DNA of 64,000 bases from Pleomorphochaeta sp963678575 (GCA_963678575.2 CAXXHV010000002.1:310001-374000), one strand, 5' to 3'; positions 1-8,956 are shown, counted from the stretch's first letter. Numbers and translations are program-made. Notes: a model not told the origin generated them from the letters alone.

Positions 1-2070
1 CAATCAGAAGATTTATATTTTAATTCATACCGTTATGGCGATAAGGTTGATAATTTGAAAGGAACCGCAAGAACTCTTGATGAGTCAGACGGAGAGATTG
101 AATTAGAAGATGGTTTATTATCAAAAAGAGGATTTTCTATCATTGATGATTCTTCTTCAATGCTAGAAGTTAATAATTTCTTTGTTCCAAGAGATAAAGG
201 AAATAAAGATATATATTTCTTTGGTTATAATCATAATTATTTGCAATGTTTAAAAGATTTTTATAAATTGAGCGGTAAAACTCCAATGATACCTCGTTAT
301 GCATTAGGGAATTGGTGGAGTAGGTATTACAAATACACAAGTGAAAGTTATTTAACACTTTTAGACAGATTTAAAGAAAACAATATATCTTTTTCTGTAG
401 CTGTTATTGATATGGATTGGCATTTAGTAGATATCGATAAAAATTTTGGAAGTGGGTGGACAGGTTATACTTGGAATAAAGAATTATTTCCAGATCCAAA
501 AGCTTTTTTAGAAGAATTACATAAAAGAGCCTTAAAAGTTACTCTAAATGATCATCCTGCAGATGGAGTAAGATCTTTTGAAGATAATTATGATAAAATA
601 GCAAAAGAAATGGGCATTGATGAGGATAGAGCTGTTCTATTTGATGCCAGTGATAAAAAATATTTGGATTCTTTACAAACCATTATATTAGAACCATTAG
701 AAAATGATGGGGTTGATTTTTGGTGGATAGATTGGCAACAAGGAAATACTTCAAGACTTGAAGGTTTAGATCCTCTTTGGATTTTAAATTACCATAGATT
801 CAATTCTGCGAAGAAAGAGAATAAAAGGCCATTAATTTTTTCTCGTTATGCTGGAGTTGGTTCTCATAGATATCCAATTGGATTCTCAGGAGATACAATT
901 ATCTCTTGGAAGTCTTTAGCATTTCAACCAAAATTTACTATTTGTGCATCTAATATTGGCTATGGCTGGTGGTCTCATGATATTGGTGGACATATGAGAG
1001 GGTACAAAGATAATGACCTTATGGCTCGTTGGACTCAATTTGGTGTTTTTTCTCCAATTATGAGATTGCATAGCAGTAATGAAATATTTAATTCAAAAGA
1101 GCCTTGGAAGTTTAAAAAAGAAACTCAAGAAGTAATGACAAAGTTTTTACAATTGAGAAATAAGCTTATTCCTTATATTTATACTATGAATTATCACTCT
1201 TGGAAGAATGATATTCCTTTGATTAGAGCTATGTATTATTACCATAGTGAAGATTTACAAGCCTATGAAGTTGAATCTCAATATTATTTTGGGTCATCTA
1301 TGATGGTCTCTCCAATTACTGAAGAACAAAATAAAAAACTTTCAATGGCTTCTGCTTTACTTTGGCTTCCCAAAGGCTCTTATTATGATTTCTTTTCATC
1401 AAAAAGATATGTTGGAGATAGAAAATTAAAAGTATATAGACCTTTAGATACTATCCCAGTATTCATAAAAGAAGGGGATATTTTAGTATTATCAAATGAT
1501 GAAGATAATACTGAAAATCCTAAATCATTATTAATTAAATCTTATATGGGTGATAATGGAAGTTTTTCTCTTTATGAAGATGATAATTTTAGTGAAGATT
1601 ATTTGGAAAATAAAAATGTTATTACAAAGTTTGTAAATGATTTTGATAATAGTGAATTTAAAATTGAACAAGCTATTGGAACCTTATCTTTAATCCCAAA
1701 GATTAGAAATTATCAAATTACATTTGTTGGTATTTGTGATACTGATATAAAAATATTTAATGACGATATCGAAATAGAATTTAAAAAAGAATATGATAAA
1801 GATAGAAAAGAATTAACTATTAATTTAAATGATATTAATGTTAAATCAAGAACTAAAATTTTATTTGAAAATATTAAATTAGCAAAGCAAGATAAAATTG
1901 AAATCTTGAGAGAAATTCTTGAAAGATGTGAGATTAGCATTAAATTGAAAGATAAGATATTCAAAATTCTTCAATTAGAAAATAATAATTTAATTATTTC
2001 TAATCTTATTGCTTTAAATCTTGATAATGATTTATATAATTCTTTGCTGGAAATTGTTCTCTCTGAATAA
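1..2070 (+). CDS. GH31 family alpha-glycosidase (5' end outside window)
   Basis: This is the C-terminal part of a glycoside hydrolase family 31 enzyme (alpha-glucosidase/alpha-xylosidase type). The reading frame is open from base 1 and already shows family sequence there (LKGTARTLDE resembles the GH31 'LGGTRRTLD' segment), so the TTG at 55 is not the real start. The nucleophile motif WWIDWQQG lies around codon 226 counted from that TTG, the acid/base Asp is in GFSGD (about 280), and HDIGGHM follows. The last ~120 residues are Lys/Asp/Asn-rich and resemble no domain I recognise. No signal peptide can be judged. A terminator follows, so it is separate from the ABC operon downstream, although shared substrate is plausible. 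Substrate is unknown. Confidence 0.93.
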   Translation, partial: QSEDLYFNSYRYGDKVDNLKGTARTLDESDGEIELEDGLLSKRGFSIIDDSSSMLEVNNFFVPRDKGNKDIYFFGYNHNYLQCLKDFYKLSGKTPMIPRYALGNWWSRYYKYTSESYLTLLDRFKENNISFSVAVIDMDWHLVDIDKNFGSGWTGYTWNKELFPDPKAFLEELHKRALKVTLNDHPADGVRSFEDNYDKIAKEMGIDEDRAVLFDASDKKYLDSLQTIILEPLENDGVDFWWIDWQQGNTSRLEGLDPLWILNYHRFNSAKKENKRPLIFSRYAGVGSHRYPIGFSGDTIISWKSLAFQPKFTICASNIGYGWWSHDIGGHMRGYKDNDLMARWTQFGVFSPIMRLHSSNEIFNSKEPWKFKKETQEVMTKFLQLRNKLIPYIYTMNYHSWKNDIPLIRAMYYYHSEDLQAYEVESQYYFGSSMMVSPITEEQNKKLSMASALLWLPKGSYYDFFSSKRYVGDRKLKVYRPLDTIPVFIKEGDILVLSNDEDNTENPKSLLIKSYMGDNGSFSLYEDDNFSEDYLENKNVITKFVNDFDNSEFKIEQAIGTLSLIPKIRNYQITFVGICDTDIKIFNDDIEIEFKKEYDKDRKELTINLNDINVKSRTKILFENIKLAKQDKIEILREILERCEISIKLKDKIFKILQLENNNLIISNLIALNLDNDLYNSLLEIVLSE

Positions 2071-2101
2071 AATTTATATGTAAATTACCAAAAAAAATAA
2101 G

Positions 2102-2133
2102 TGAAGTAGTTAAAAATACTGCTTCATTTTTTA
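2102..2133 (+). terminator. Rho-independent terminator after GH31 gene
   Basis: A 9-bp stem (2102-2110 with 2118-2126, one G-T pair) with a 7-nt loop is followed by a run of T. It separates the glycosidase from the next operon. Confidence 0.75.
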
Positions 2134-2278
2134 TTTATTTAATAATTATATTTAATTTTCATAGTTTAAATTTATCACAAATAGTCTTTATTTGTTTCAA
2201 ATGTTGTATTTTTAGTCAACTAATGTTTAGTAATTTTTATAATTTATGACAAATTTTAAACTTTTGCTACTTTTTTCA

Positions 2279-2318
2279 TTGACAGAAATAAGTATACATT
2301 CATATAATTCAGTGAATG
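2279..2318 (+). promoter_or_regulatory. Sigma70-type promoter with inverted repeat over the -10
   Basis: TTGACA (2279-2284) and TATAAT (2303-2308) are consensus boxes with an 18-bp spacer. A perfect inverted repeat CATTCA (2297-2302) / TGAATG (2313-2318) frames the -10 box, so it is a good candidate operator. The ROK regulator at 6205 in the same operon is the natural candidate to bind it, but that is inference. Confidence 0.75.
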
Positions 2319-2348
2319 AAATAAGTAGCAGTCGAAGGAGGATTGTAT

Positions 2349-3662
2349 ATGAAAAAAATTTTAGCATTAGTAATGGTAAGTTTAATTGCAGTTACTAGTA
2401 TCTTTGCATCAGGTGCAAAAGAAAGTGTTAGTGATGATGGTGTTATTACATTAACAGGGTATATGCAAATTGACCCAGCAAATCCAGCTTATGCAGGACA
2501 TAATGCAGTAATCGAAGCTTTTGAAAAAGAATATCCTAATATTAAATTAGATATTGAGTATGCTTCTGGTGAAGCTTTTCATCAAAAATTCCAAGCTATG
2601 GCAGCTTCAAGAAAAATACCAGATATTTTTACTTGTTATGGTGGAGCAAGAACAGCCTATATCCAAGATGCAGGATTAGTTTTAGATTTAAATAAAACAA
2701 GTTATTTAACTCCTGAATTTAAATCTCAATTTAAACCTGTTACCTTTAAAGCTCAAGGTCCTAATGGTGAATTATGGATGATTCCTCCAACCATTGCAGT
2801 TTGTCATGTAGTTTATGCAAATAGAGCTATTTTAGATGAATTAGGTTTGGATTATCCAAAAACATTTGAAGAAATGATTGCTCAAGTTCCAACAATTAGA
2901 GCAGCAGGTTATTATCCAATTTCTATGGGAAATAAAGACCAATGGGTTGTAAATTCTTGGTTATTATCTCTACTTGTTGATAGAATTGGTGGACCACAGT
3001 GGTTTATCGATGCAGCAACTGGAGAAAATGGTGCAAAATTCACAGATCCTCAATTTGTAAAAACTTTAGAAATTATTAAAGAAATGACAGATGAAAATCT
3101 ATTCTCACCAGGTGTTAACCAAATGGGAAATGGAGAAGCTGATCAAGAATTCTATCAAGGCAAATCTGTATACCTAATCGATGCTGGTTGGAGATCAGGT
3201 GGAATGGATTCTCAACTATCTCAAGAGTTTAACAAAAATATTGAAATGCATGTATTCCCAGCTATAAATGGTGAAGTAAGAAGTAATACTTCCACTTCTG
3301 TAACAGGTGAAGGTTTTGGTATTGCTAAAGCAATTGAAGGTACTGCAAAAGCAGATGCAGCATGGAAATTTATTTCTTTCTACACAGGTAAAGAAGGATC
3401 AAAGATTTTTGCTGAACATGGTGATATCCCAACATGTAATATTGATTTTAGCGATATTGATATGGGTATTATGCAAAAGAAATATGCACAATTCCAAGTT
3501 GAACATGAAATGGGTTATGTATTTGACTCAGTAATGAATGGTGAAGGTGTATCTCTTCTTAATGCAAATATCCAAGCTATGATGATGGGTAATGGTGATC
3601 CAAAAGAAATAGCTGCTCAATATGAAAAATGGGTAGCACAAAACGACACCAATAGAGAATAA
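2349..3662 (+). CDS. ABC transporter sugar-binding protein (family 1)
   Basis: A 437-residue extracellular solute-binding protein of the carbohydrate (MalE-like, family 1) type, captured in the periplasm and delivering sugar to the permeases encoded next. The start is ATG 2349, seven bases after AAGGAGGA; the TTG at 2343 sits on the ribosome-binding site. A signal peptide spans residues 1 to about 22 and ends IFASGAKES, with no lipobox cysteine, so the protein is probably free in the periplasm and not lipid-anchored. Family features include the N-terminal 'F-E-K-E-Y-P-N-I' strand-helix and the C-terminal Trp-rich 'AAWKFISFYTG' segment. The ligand cannot be told from sequence; GH31 upstream suggests an alpha-glycoside. 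Confidence 0.92.
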   Translation: MKKILALVMVSLIAVTSIFASGAKESVSDDGVITLTGYMQIDPANPAYAGHNAVIEAFEKEYPNIKLDIEYASGEAFHQKFQAMAASRKIPDIFTCYGGARTAYIQDAGLVLDLNKTSYLTPEFKSQFKPVTFKAQGPNGELWMIPPTIAVCHVVYANRAILDELGLDYPKTFEEMIAQVPTIRAAGYYPISMGNKDQWVVNSWLLSLLVDRIGGPQWFIDAATGENGAKFTDPQFVKTLEIIKEMTDENLFSPGVNQMGNGEADQEFYQGKSVYLIDAGWRSGGMDSQLSQEFNKNIEMHVFPAINGEVRSNTSTSVTGEGFGIAKAIEGTAKADAAWKFISFYTGKEGSKIFAEHGDIPTCNIDFSDIDMGIMQKKYAQFQVEHEMGYVFDSVMNGEGVSLLNANIQAMMMGNGDPKEIAAQYEKWVAQNDTNRE

Positions 3663-3674
3663 TCTATAAGTTTA

Positions 3675-3702
3675 TATGTCGCTAGTATTTACTAGCGACA
3701 TA
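3675..3702 (+). other. Intercistronic hairpin between binding protein and permease
   Basis: A perfect 12-bp stem (3675-3686 with 3691-3702) and ATTT loop lies 13 bases after the binding-protein stop codon. No T run follows, so it is not a classical terminator. It probably protects the upstream mRNA end or attenuates read-through, giving more binding protein than permease. The same arrangement occurs in the other three ABC operons here. Confidence 0.7.
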
Positions 3703-3720
3703 ATTACTAGAGGGGGAAAT

Positions 3721-4608
3721 ATGATAAGAGATAAGAATAAAAAAATGAGCTATTTAAGCTTATTATTACCAGCTTTTATTATATATATAGCAATAATAAT
3801 ATTTCCAGTTGTTGTAAGTTTTGGACTATCCTTTACAAAGTGGAGACATTTTCAATTAAAAGGTTTTGTTGGAATACAAAATTATATAAACATAGTTAAA
3901 GACCCTATTTTCCAAATAGCAGTAAAAAATAATGTAAAAATAATGCTTCTTTCGGTTTTAGGACAAATTCCACTTGGAATAATATTAGCTTATTTGCTAT
4001 TTAGGAAATGGGTTCGTGGTAGTCAATTTTTTGAAATGATGATTTTTTTACCAATTACAATTTCATCTATTGTTGTAGCATTGTTGTGGAATAGGGTTTT
4101 TTCTCCTGTTGGAATATATACAACTTTTATTAGAAGTGTAACTGATAACCCTGATTACGTTGTAAAAATATTTGAAAATGAAAAACATGCAATTGTTCCT
4201 GTATTATTTGTATTACTCTGGCAACATACAAGTTTATATATGGTTATTTTTATTGCTAATTTACAAAGAATCCCAAAATCAGTATTTGAAGCAGCAACAA
4301 TTGATGGGGCTTCAGAATTTATGATAATTAGAAAAATTGTATTACCAGCTTTAGCTGGCGTAATATATACCTGTTCTGTTTTAGCAATCTCTGGAAGTCT
4401 GAAGAGTTTCGATTTGGTTTTTGCTATGACTGGAGGTGGCCCAGTTCACTATACTTATGTAATGGCGCTTTATCTTTATCAACAAACTTTTACCTTTAAT
4501 AATTATGGTTATGGTAGTGCTGTTTCAATAATAATTGTAATTTTAAGTGTTGGTTTAATTACTGTTTGTCAAAGAATGTTTGAAAAAATTAATAAGAAAT
4601 ATAATTAG
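3721..4608 (+). CDS. ABC sugar transporter permease (MalF/UgpA type)
   Basis: A 295-residue inner-membrane permease with six predicted membrane segments. The EAA loop (EAATIDGASEF, around residue 195-205) that docks the ATPase is present. The start is ATG 3721 behind AGAGGGGG; the earlier in-frame start at 3676 falls inside the intercistronic hairpin and is rejected. It pairs with the second permease 9 bases downstream. No ATPase gene is present in this operon, which is usual where a shared MsmX/UgpC-type ATPase serves several sugar importers. Confidence 0.92.
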   Translation: MIRDKNKKMSYLSLLLPAFIIYIAIIIFPVVVSFGLSFTKWRHFQLKGFVGIQNYINIVKDPIFQIAVKNNVKIMLLSVLGQIPLGIILAYLLFRKWVRGSQFFEMMIFLPITISSIVVALLWNRVFSPVGIYTTFIRSVTDNPDYVVKIFENEKHAIVPVLFVLLWQHTSLYMVIFIANLQRIPKSVFEAATIDGASEFMIIRKIVLPALAGVIYTCSVLAISGSLKSFDLVFAMTGGGPVHYTYVMALYLYQQTFTFNNYGYGSAVSIIIVILSVGLITVCQRMFEKINKKYN

Positions 4609-4617
4609 GAGAAAGTT

Positions 4618-5466
4618 ATGAAAAACAATTTAAGAGAAAGAAAAATTTCAGTTCAAACTATCGTATTTTCATATACTTTTTTGATTTTATTTACTTTAGT
4701 AACTTTGTTTCCAATTATTTGGATGACTTATTCGTCGTTTAAAAGTATGGGTGAAATTATGATTCATCCATTATCTTTACCAAAAGAATTTACCTTAGAT
4801 AATTATAAAAAATGTATTGAATTTGGTAATATGGATTATGCTTTTTTAAATAGTGTTATTTATAGTTCTATTTCTACTTTGTTAGTTGTATTGTTGTCAA
4901 TTCAAGCTGGTTTTGCTTTAACAAAATTTCCTTATAAAAGTAGAAAATTTTATTCTGCTTTATTTACTGTAGGTCTTTTAATAACTGTTAATTCTGTTAT
5001 TACCCCTCTATTTATAATGGAAACAAATACTGGCCTTTATAATACATATCTCGGTGTAATTTTACCTTATGTTGCCTTTGGACTTCCCATGGCTGTATTG
5101 ATTGCAAGTTCTTATATTAGAGGAATTCCTGATGCATTAATTGAAGCTGCAATTATTGATGGGGCAACTTATCAACAAATATTTTGGAAAATAATACTAA
5201 TTGTATCAACTCCAGTAATAGCAACAATATCTGTACTTACTTTTTTAGGAAACTGGAATGAATTTTTAATGGTATTCACATTAACAAGCGGTGAAAACAT
5301 GAGAAGTTTACCTGTTACAATTAATTCCTTTGCAGGAAGATTGAATCAAGATTATGGATTACAATTTGCTGCTTTAGTTATAGGAACTATACCTATGTTT
5401 ATATTTTACTTAGTTGCCCATAATGCCTTGATAGAAGGTTTTGGCGAAGGAGCTTTAAAAGAATGA
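4618..5466 (+). CDS. ABC sugar transporter permease (MalG/UgpE type)
   Basis: The second permease of the importer, 282 residues with six predicted membrane segments and a C-terminal-half EAA loop (EAAIIDGATYQQ). The ATG follows GGAGAAAG closely, and the end of the gene overlaps cutC by four bases (ATGA), which couples their translation. It forms a heterodimer with the preceding permease in the inner membrane. Length and motif positions match the MalG family. Confidence 0.92.
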   Translation: MKNNLRERKISVQTIVFSYTFLILFTLVTLFPIIWMTYSSFKSMGEIMIHPLSLPKEFTLDNYKKCIEFGNMDYAFLNSVIYSSISTLLVVLLSIQAGFALTKFPYKSRKFYSALFTVGLLITVNSVITPLFIMETNTGLYNTYLGVILPYVAFGLPMAVLIASSYIRGIPDALIEAAIIDGATYQQIFWKIILIVSTPVIATISVLTFLGNWNEFLMVFTLTSGENMRSLPVTINSFAGRLNQDYGLQFAALVIGTIPMFIFYLVAHNALIEGFGEGALKE

Positions 5467-6203
5467 TTAATCCCAAAATAGAAATATGTTTAGAAAATAT
5501 AGAATCAATTATTGCAGCCCAAGAAGGTGGTGCAGATAGAGTTGAATTTTGTAGTGATCTTTTTGAAGGGGGATTAACTCCTACTTTAGGAATGTTTAAG
5601 ACTGCAAGAAAATATTGCTCTATTGATATGAATGTTATGATAAGGCCAAGAGGCGGAGATTTTTGTTATTCAGATATTGAATTTGAAACAATGCTTGAAA
5701 ATACCAAAATTTTCAAAGAAGAAGGTGCTAATGCAATTGTTTTTGGAATTTTAAATCCTGATGGAACTATTGATAAAGAGAGAAGTGAACAGCTTATAGA
5801 AGTTGCAAGACCTCTAGAAGTTACTTTTCATAGAGCAATTGATATGAGCCCATCTGCTATAGATTCTCTTAAAGATTTAATTGATTTAAAAGTTGATAGA
5901 GTTTTAACAAGTGGATTAGAGCCTACAGTTATGGAGGGATTAATTACTTTAAAGCAAATGATAAGTTATGCAAAAGATGATATTATTGTTATGCCAGGCT
6001 GTGGAATTAATGAAAGAAATTTCCAATTTATCAAAAAAGAGTTACAAGCCAAAGAATATCATGTATATTTACCTAAAGGACAACCTTCAAAAATGATTTA
6101 TCAGCCTGACCATATTTATATGGGAGGGGAATTGCGACAAGCTGAATTTGTTATTACAAATACTGATAATAGAAGGGTAAAAAAGATAAAAGGATTGATT
6201 TAA
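5463..6203 (+). CDS. cutC: CutC family TIM-barrel protein
   Basis: A 246-residue member of the CutC family, named for copper tolerance in E. coli but of unsettled biochemical role. Typical features are the N-terminal IEICLENIESIIAAQEGGADRVEFC, the MIRPRGGDF strand, and VTFHRAIDM. It starts in an ATGA overlap with the permease and ends one base before the ROK gene, so it belongs to the sugar operon. This placement argues for a role in carbohydrate metabolism or handling of the imported substrate, and less for copper. That functional reading is inference; family membership is clear. Confidence 0.9.
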   Translation: MINPKIEICLENIESIIAAQEGGADRVEFCSDLFEGGLTPTLGMFKTARKYCSIDMNVMIRPRGGDFCYSDIEFETMLENTKIFKEEGANAIVFGILNPDGTIDKERSEQLIEVARPLEVTFHRAIDMSPSAIDSLKDLIDLKVDRVLTSGLEPTVMEGLITLKQMISYAKDDIIVMPGCGINERNFQFIKKELQAKEYHVYLPKGQPSKMIYQPDHIYMGGELRQAEFVITNTDNRRVKKIKGLI

Positions 6204-6204
6204 A

Positions 6205-7341
6205 ATGGCTAATGGTAAATTCCAAAAAGAAACAAATAATTTTTTAATTCTTCAAAAGCTTAGAGAAGGGTATTTGTCAAGACGACAAATAGCTGATGAA
6301 CTTTTCCTACAGCCTTCAACAGTTACTTATGCAATTGCTAGATTAATAGAACTTGGATTAGTAGAAGAAAAAGGTGAAGATAGTAATATTAAAATGGGAA
6401 GAAGACGAACTTTAATAGGCTTGAATTCAAATTATGGATGTGTTTTTGGAGTTGAATTATTAGTTAATCATTTTCATGCAAATATCACTGATTTCAGTGG
6501 AAATATTATATATCACGTTACTCAAGAATATGACAACAATATTATTCCTTATCCAAAGGGAAGTGTGGAAAGATTTGAATTTATTGTGGATTATGTTTTA
6601 AGAAAGTTAGAATCACATTGTTCAAATAAAATTTTAGTAGCTTGTATAGCAATCGCTGGTATCGTTGATCAAAGAGGCGAAAAAATAATGTTTAGTTGGA
6701 CTCAAGGTCTTTATAATTATTATACAAGTTCCTTAACTGAGAAATATAATTATAATATATTTTTTGAAAATGATGCTAATTGTGCAGCCTTCAGTCATGT
6801 AGGGCTTGGTAATGATTCATTTATATATGCATTAGTCCAAGTTTATAAAACAACTGAAATTCCAGAAGGTGTTCCTCCTGTTGGAGTTGGTATGGGTGTT
6901 GTAATCGATGGAAGATTAAGAAGAGGTTATACATCTCATGCAGGAGAATTTAAAAGTGTTTTATATCATGGAAAAGATTTTAATCAGCAGCTATCAATTT
7001 CTAATGATGCTTTAGCAAACATTGAGAATGATGAAAATATATTAAAAGAGTTTTTCAAAGAAATTGTTGATAATTTACGATTTGCTCATAGTTTATTAGA
7101 CCCAAGGATTATTTATATTGGTGGGTATCTTACGAAGTGGGAAAATTTACTTATGGATGTCATTATAAATAGTCAAATTGAAAATGAAAGTGATTGTTTT
7201 ACAATATCAAGTACATATGAAGACGATATCTGTGAAGGTGCAAGTAAACTCGTTTTAGAGTATTTATTTAATATGCCATCTGTTACTTCAAAACTTAAAA
7301 GTTGGGATACAAAGAGATCTCCAATTGGAATTGAAGAATAG
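6205..7341 (+). CDS. ROK family transcriptional regulator (NagC/XylR type)
   Basis: A 378-residue ROK repressor. Residues about 10-60 form a winged helix-turn-helix (SRRQIADELFLQPSTVTYAI), followed by GRRRTLIGLN and a ROK sugar-kinase-like domain. The usual zinc cluster of the family (CxCGxxGCxE) is missing: the corresponding stretch after SHAGEF reads on without cysteines. It probably senses the imported sugar or its phosphate and controls this operon, for which the inverted repeat at 2297-2318 is a candidate site. The ATG is one base after the cutC stop, with AAAGGA inside the end of cutC as ribosome-binding site. Confidence 0.9.
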   Translation: MANGKFQKETNNFLILQKLREGYLSRRQIADELFLQPSTVTYAIARLIELGLVEEKGEDSNIKMGRRRTLIGLNSNYGCVFGVELLVNHFHANITDFSGNIIYHVTQEYDNNIIPYPKGSVERFEFIVDYVLRKLESHCSNKILVACIAIAGIVDQRGEKIMFSWTQGLYNYYTSSLTEKYNYNIFFENDANCAAFSHVGLGNDSFIYALVQVYKTTEIPEGVPPVGVGMGVVIDGRLRRGYTSHAGEFKSVLYHGKDFNQQLSISNDALANIENDENILKEFFKEIVDNLRFAHSLLDPRIIYIGGYLTKWENLLMDVIINSQIENESDCFTISSTYEDDICEGASKLVLEYLFNMPSVTSKLKSWDTKRSPIGIEE

Positions 7342-7351
7342 GAGAATAGTA

Positions 7352-8830
7352 ATGAAAAAGAGAGTGTTAGTAGGTGGTTTACACCATGAATCTGACACTT
7401 TTAATCCAATAATAACATCAAGAGATGATATTTGGGTTAAAAGAGATCAAAATCTAATTAATAATCTAGGTAAAGATTCCGCTTCAGGAATAATAAAAAC
7501 TTTATTAGATAATGATTATGAAGTAATTCCAACTTTAGTAGCCAGAGCCGTTCCTAATGGAGAATGGGATAAAGACTATTATTTAGAATTAAAAAATGAA
7601 TTCCTTACAAAGCTAAAGAATGCTACAAATTTAGATGCGTTATGTTTATCCTTACACGGATCCATGAGAGTAAAAGGAATTGGAGAAGCTGAAGGTGATT
7701 TGCTTGAATCAATAAGAGAGATTTATCCTGATATATTGATTGTTTCATCATTGGATATGCATGCTACTATTACTGAAAAAATGATTAAATATTGTGATGC
7801 ATATGTTGGATATAAATGTGCTCCACATACGGATACTTTTGAAACAGGTATTCATGCAGCAAATATAGTAATAGAAGCTTTAGAAAAAGGTATAACCCCA
7901 ACCATGAGCGCGGTGCATATTCCTTTTATAGTTGCTGGTGAGCAAAGTGAAACATCTGTTGAACCAATGAAAAGTTTAACTGATATATTAAGAGCTGAAG
8001 AAAAAATTAATTCCGAAATTTTTGCATGTTCCTATTTAATGGGATTCCCTTGGGCTGACACAAAAGAAAATGGAGTAACAGCGCTTGTTGTAACAAAGGA
8101 TAATGAAAGTCTAGCAAAAAACAAAGCAATGGATTTAGCAAAAATGTTTTGGTTTAGAAGAGATGATTTTTGTTTTTATAACGAAACTAAAATGCCTCAC
8201 GAGGCCTTAATAACTTCAATTAACTGTGTTAACAATAATGAATATCCTGTTGTCATTTCTGACTCTGGAGATAATCCAACAGCAGGTTCATCATCTGATG
8301 TTACTAATTTTTTGAAAATGATATTAGCTAATGACGAAATTAAGAATCTTAATCCCCCATTAATCTATCAATCTTTTTATGATAAACCAGTTGTATCTAA
8401 ATTAATCGACTTACCAATTGGAACACAACTTGATATTAAATTAGGCGCTAAATACGATACAGAGAAAAGCAGTAGCATTGAAGCCAAGGCTAAATTAATT
8501 AGTAAATATAAAAATTTTGAAGAAGCTGAAAATACTAATTTGATATTAATAAATATAGAAGGTGTTGATGTTATAGTCTCAGATAAGCATATAGGATGTT
8601 ATGATCCTAATATTATACGAGCTTTAGGTGTGGATGTTGAGAAAAGAAAAATAATTGTTGTAAAGTTAGGATATTTAGAACCAGAAATACGAGCAATTGC
8701 AAAAAGATCACTTATGGCTTTAACTGATGGTTCTTCTGATGAATTATTTCAAAGATTACCATATAATAATATGGAAAGACCAATTTATCCATTAGATAAA
8801 GATTTTGAACCAAATTTAAAATATATTTAA
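7352..8830 (+). CDS. M81 family metallopeptidase (MlrC/microcystinase C-like)
   Basis: A 492-residue protein of the MlrC family, presumed zinc hydrolases known from microcystin degradation. Seen here are GGLHHESDTFNP at the N-terminus, SLHGSMRVKGIGEAEGD, SLDMHATIT, and CAPHTDTFETG, which carry the conserved Asp/His/Glu ligands, and ISDSGDNPTAG at the start of the C-terminal domain. The start is ATG 7352 behind TAGGAG; the TTG at 7325 would overlap the ROK gene with no ribosome-binding site. It has no signal peptide, so it acts in the cytoplasm. Sitting last in a sugar-import operon, it may cleave an amide or peptide bond in an imported sugar conjugate, but this is conjecture. Confidence 0.88.
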   Translation: MKKRVLVGGLHHESDTFNPIITSRDDIWVKRDQNLINNLGKDSASGIIKTLLDNDYEVIPTLVARAVPNGEWDKDYYLELKNEFLTKLKNATNLDALCLSLHGSMRVKGIGEAEGDLLESIREIYPDILIVSSLDMHATITEKMIKYCDAYVGYKCAPHTDTFETGIHAANIVIEALEKGITPTMSAVHIPFIVAGEQSETSVEPMKSLTDILRAEEKINSEIFACSYLMGFPWADTKENGVTALVVTKDNESLAKNKAMDLAKMFWFRRDDFCFYNETKMPHEALITSINCVNNNEYPVVISDSGDNPTAGSSSDVTNFLKMILANDEIKNLNPPLIYQSFYDKPVVSKLIDLPIGTQLDIKLGAKYDTEKSSSIEAKAKLISKYKNFEEAENTNLILINIEGVDVIVSDKHIGCYDPNIIRALGVDVEKRKIIVVKLGYLEPEIRAIAKRSLMALTDGSSDELFQRLPYNNMERPIYPLDKDFEPNLKYI

Positions 8831-8872
8831 AAAGTATTTTAAATATCAAATATTATTACTAAATATGTAAAG

Positions 8873-8907
8873 AATCTCTTGTTGTAAAAAGCAAGAGATT
8901 TTTTTAT
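8873..8907 (+). terminator. Rho-independent terminator of the GH31-linked ABC operon
   Basis: A perfect 9-bp stem (8873-8881 with 8892-8900) is followed by TTTTTTAT. It closes the operon ending in the M81 gene. Confidence 0.85.
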
Positions 8908-8956
8908 ATTACGTTGACTAATATATCGATTGATGATATATTGATTAACGTAATAT
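8906..8956 (+). promoter_or_regulatory. Promoter within a 51-bp palindrome, PadR operator candidate
   Basis: The outer arms ATATTACGTT (8906-8915) and AACGTAATAT (8947-8956) are perfect inverted repeats, and the inner arms AATATATC (8920-8927) and GATATATT (8935-8942) also match. The sequence between them differs by one true mismatch. The palindrome contains TTGACT (8914-8919) and TATATT (8937-8942) with a 17-bp spacer. PadR repressors usually bind such dyads at their own promoters, so autoregulation is likely. Confidence 0.75.

Noticed and set aside
3676..3720. In-frame start of the first permease at 3676
   Set aside because: It lies within the hairpin; ATG 3721 has a strong AGAGGGGG site.
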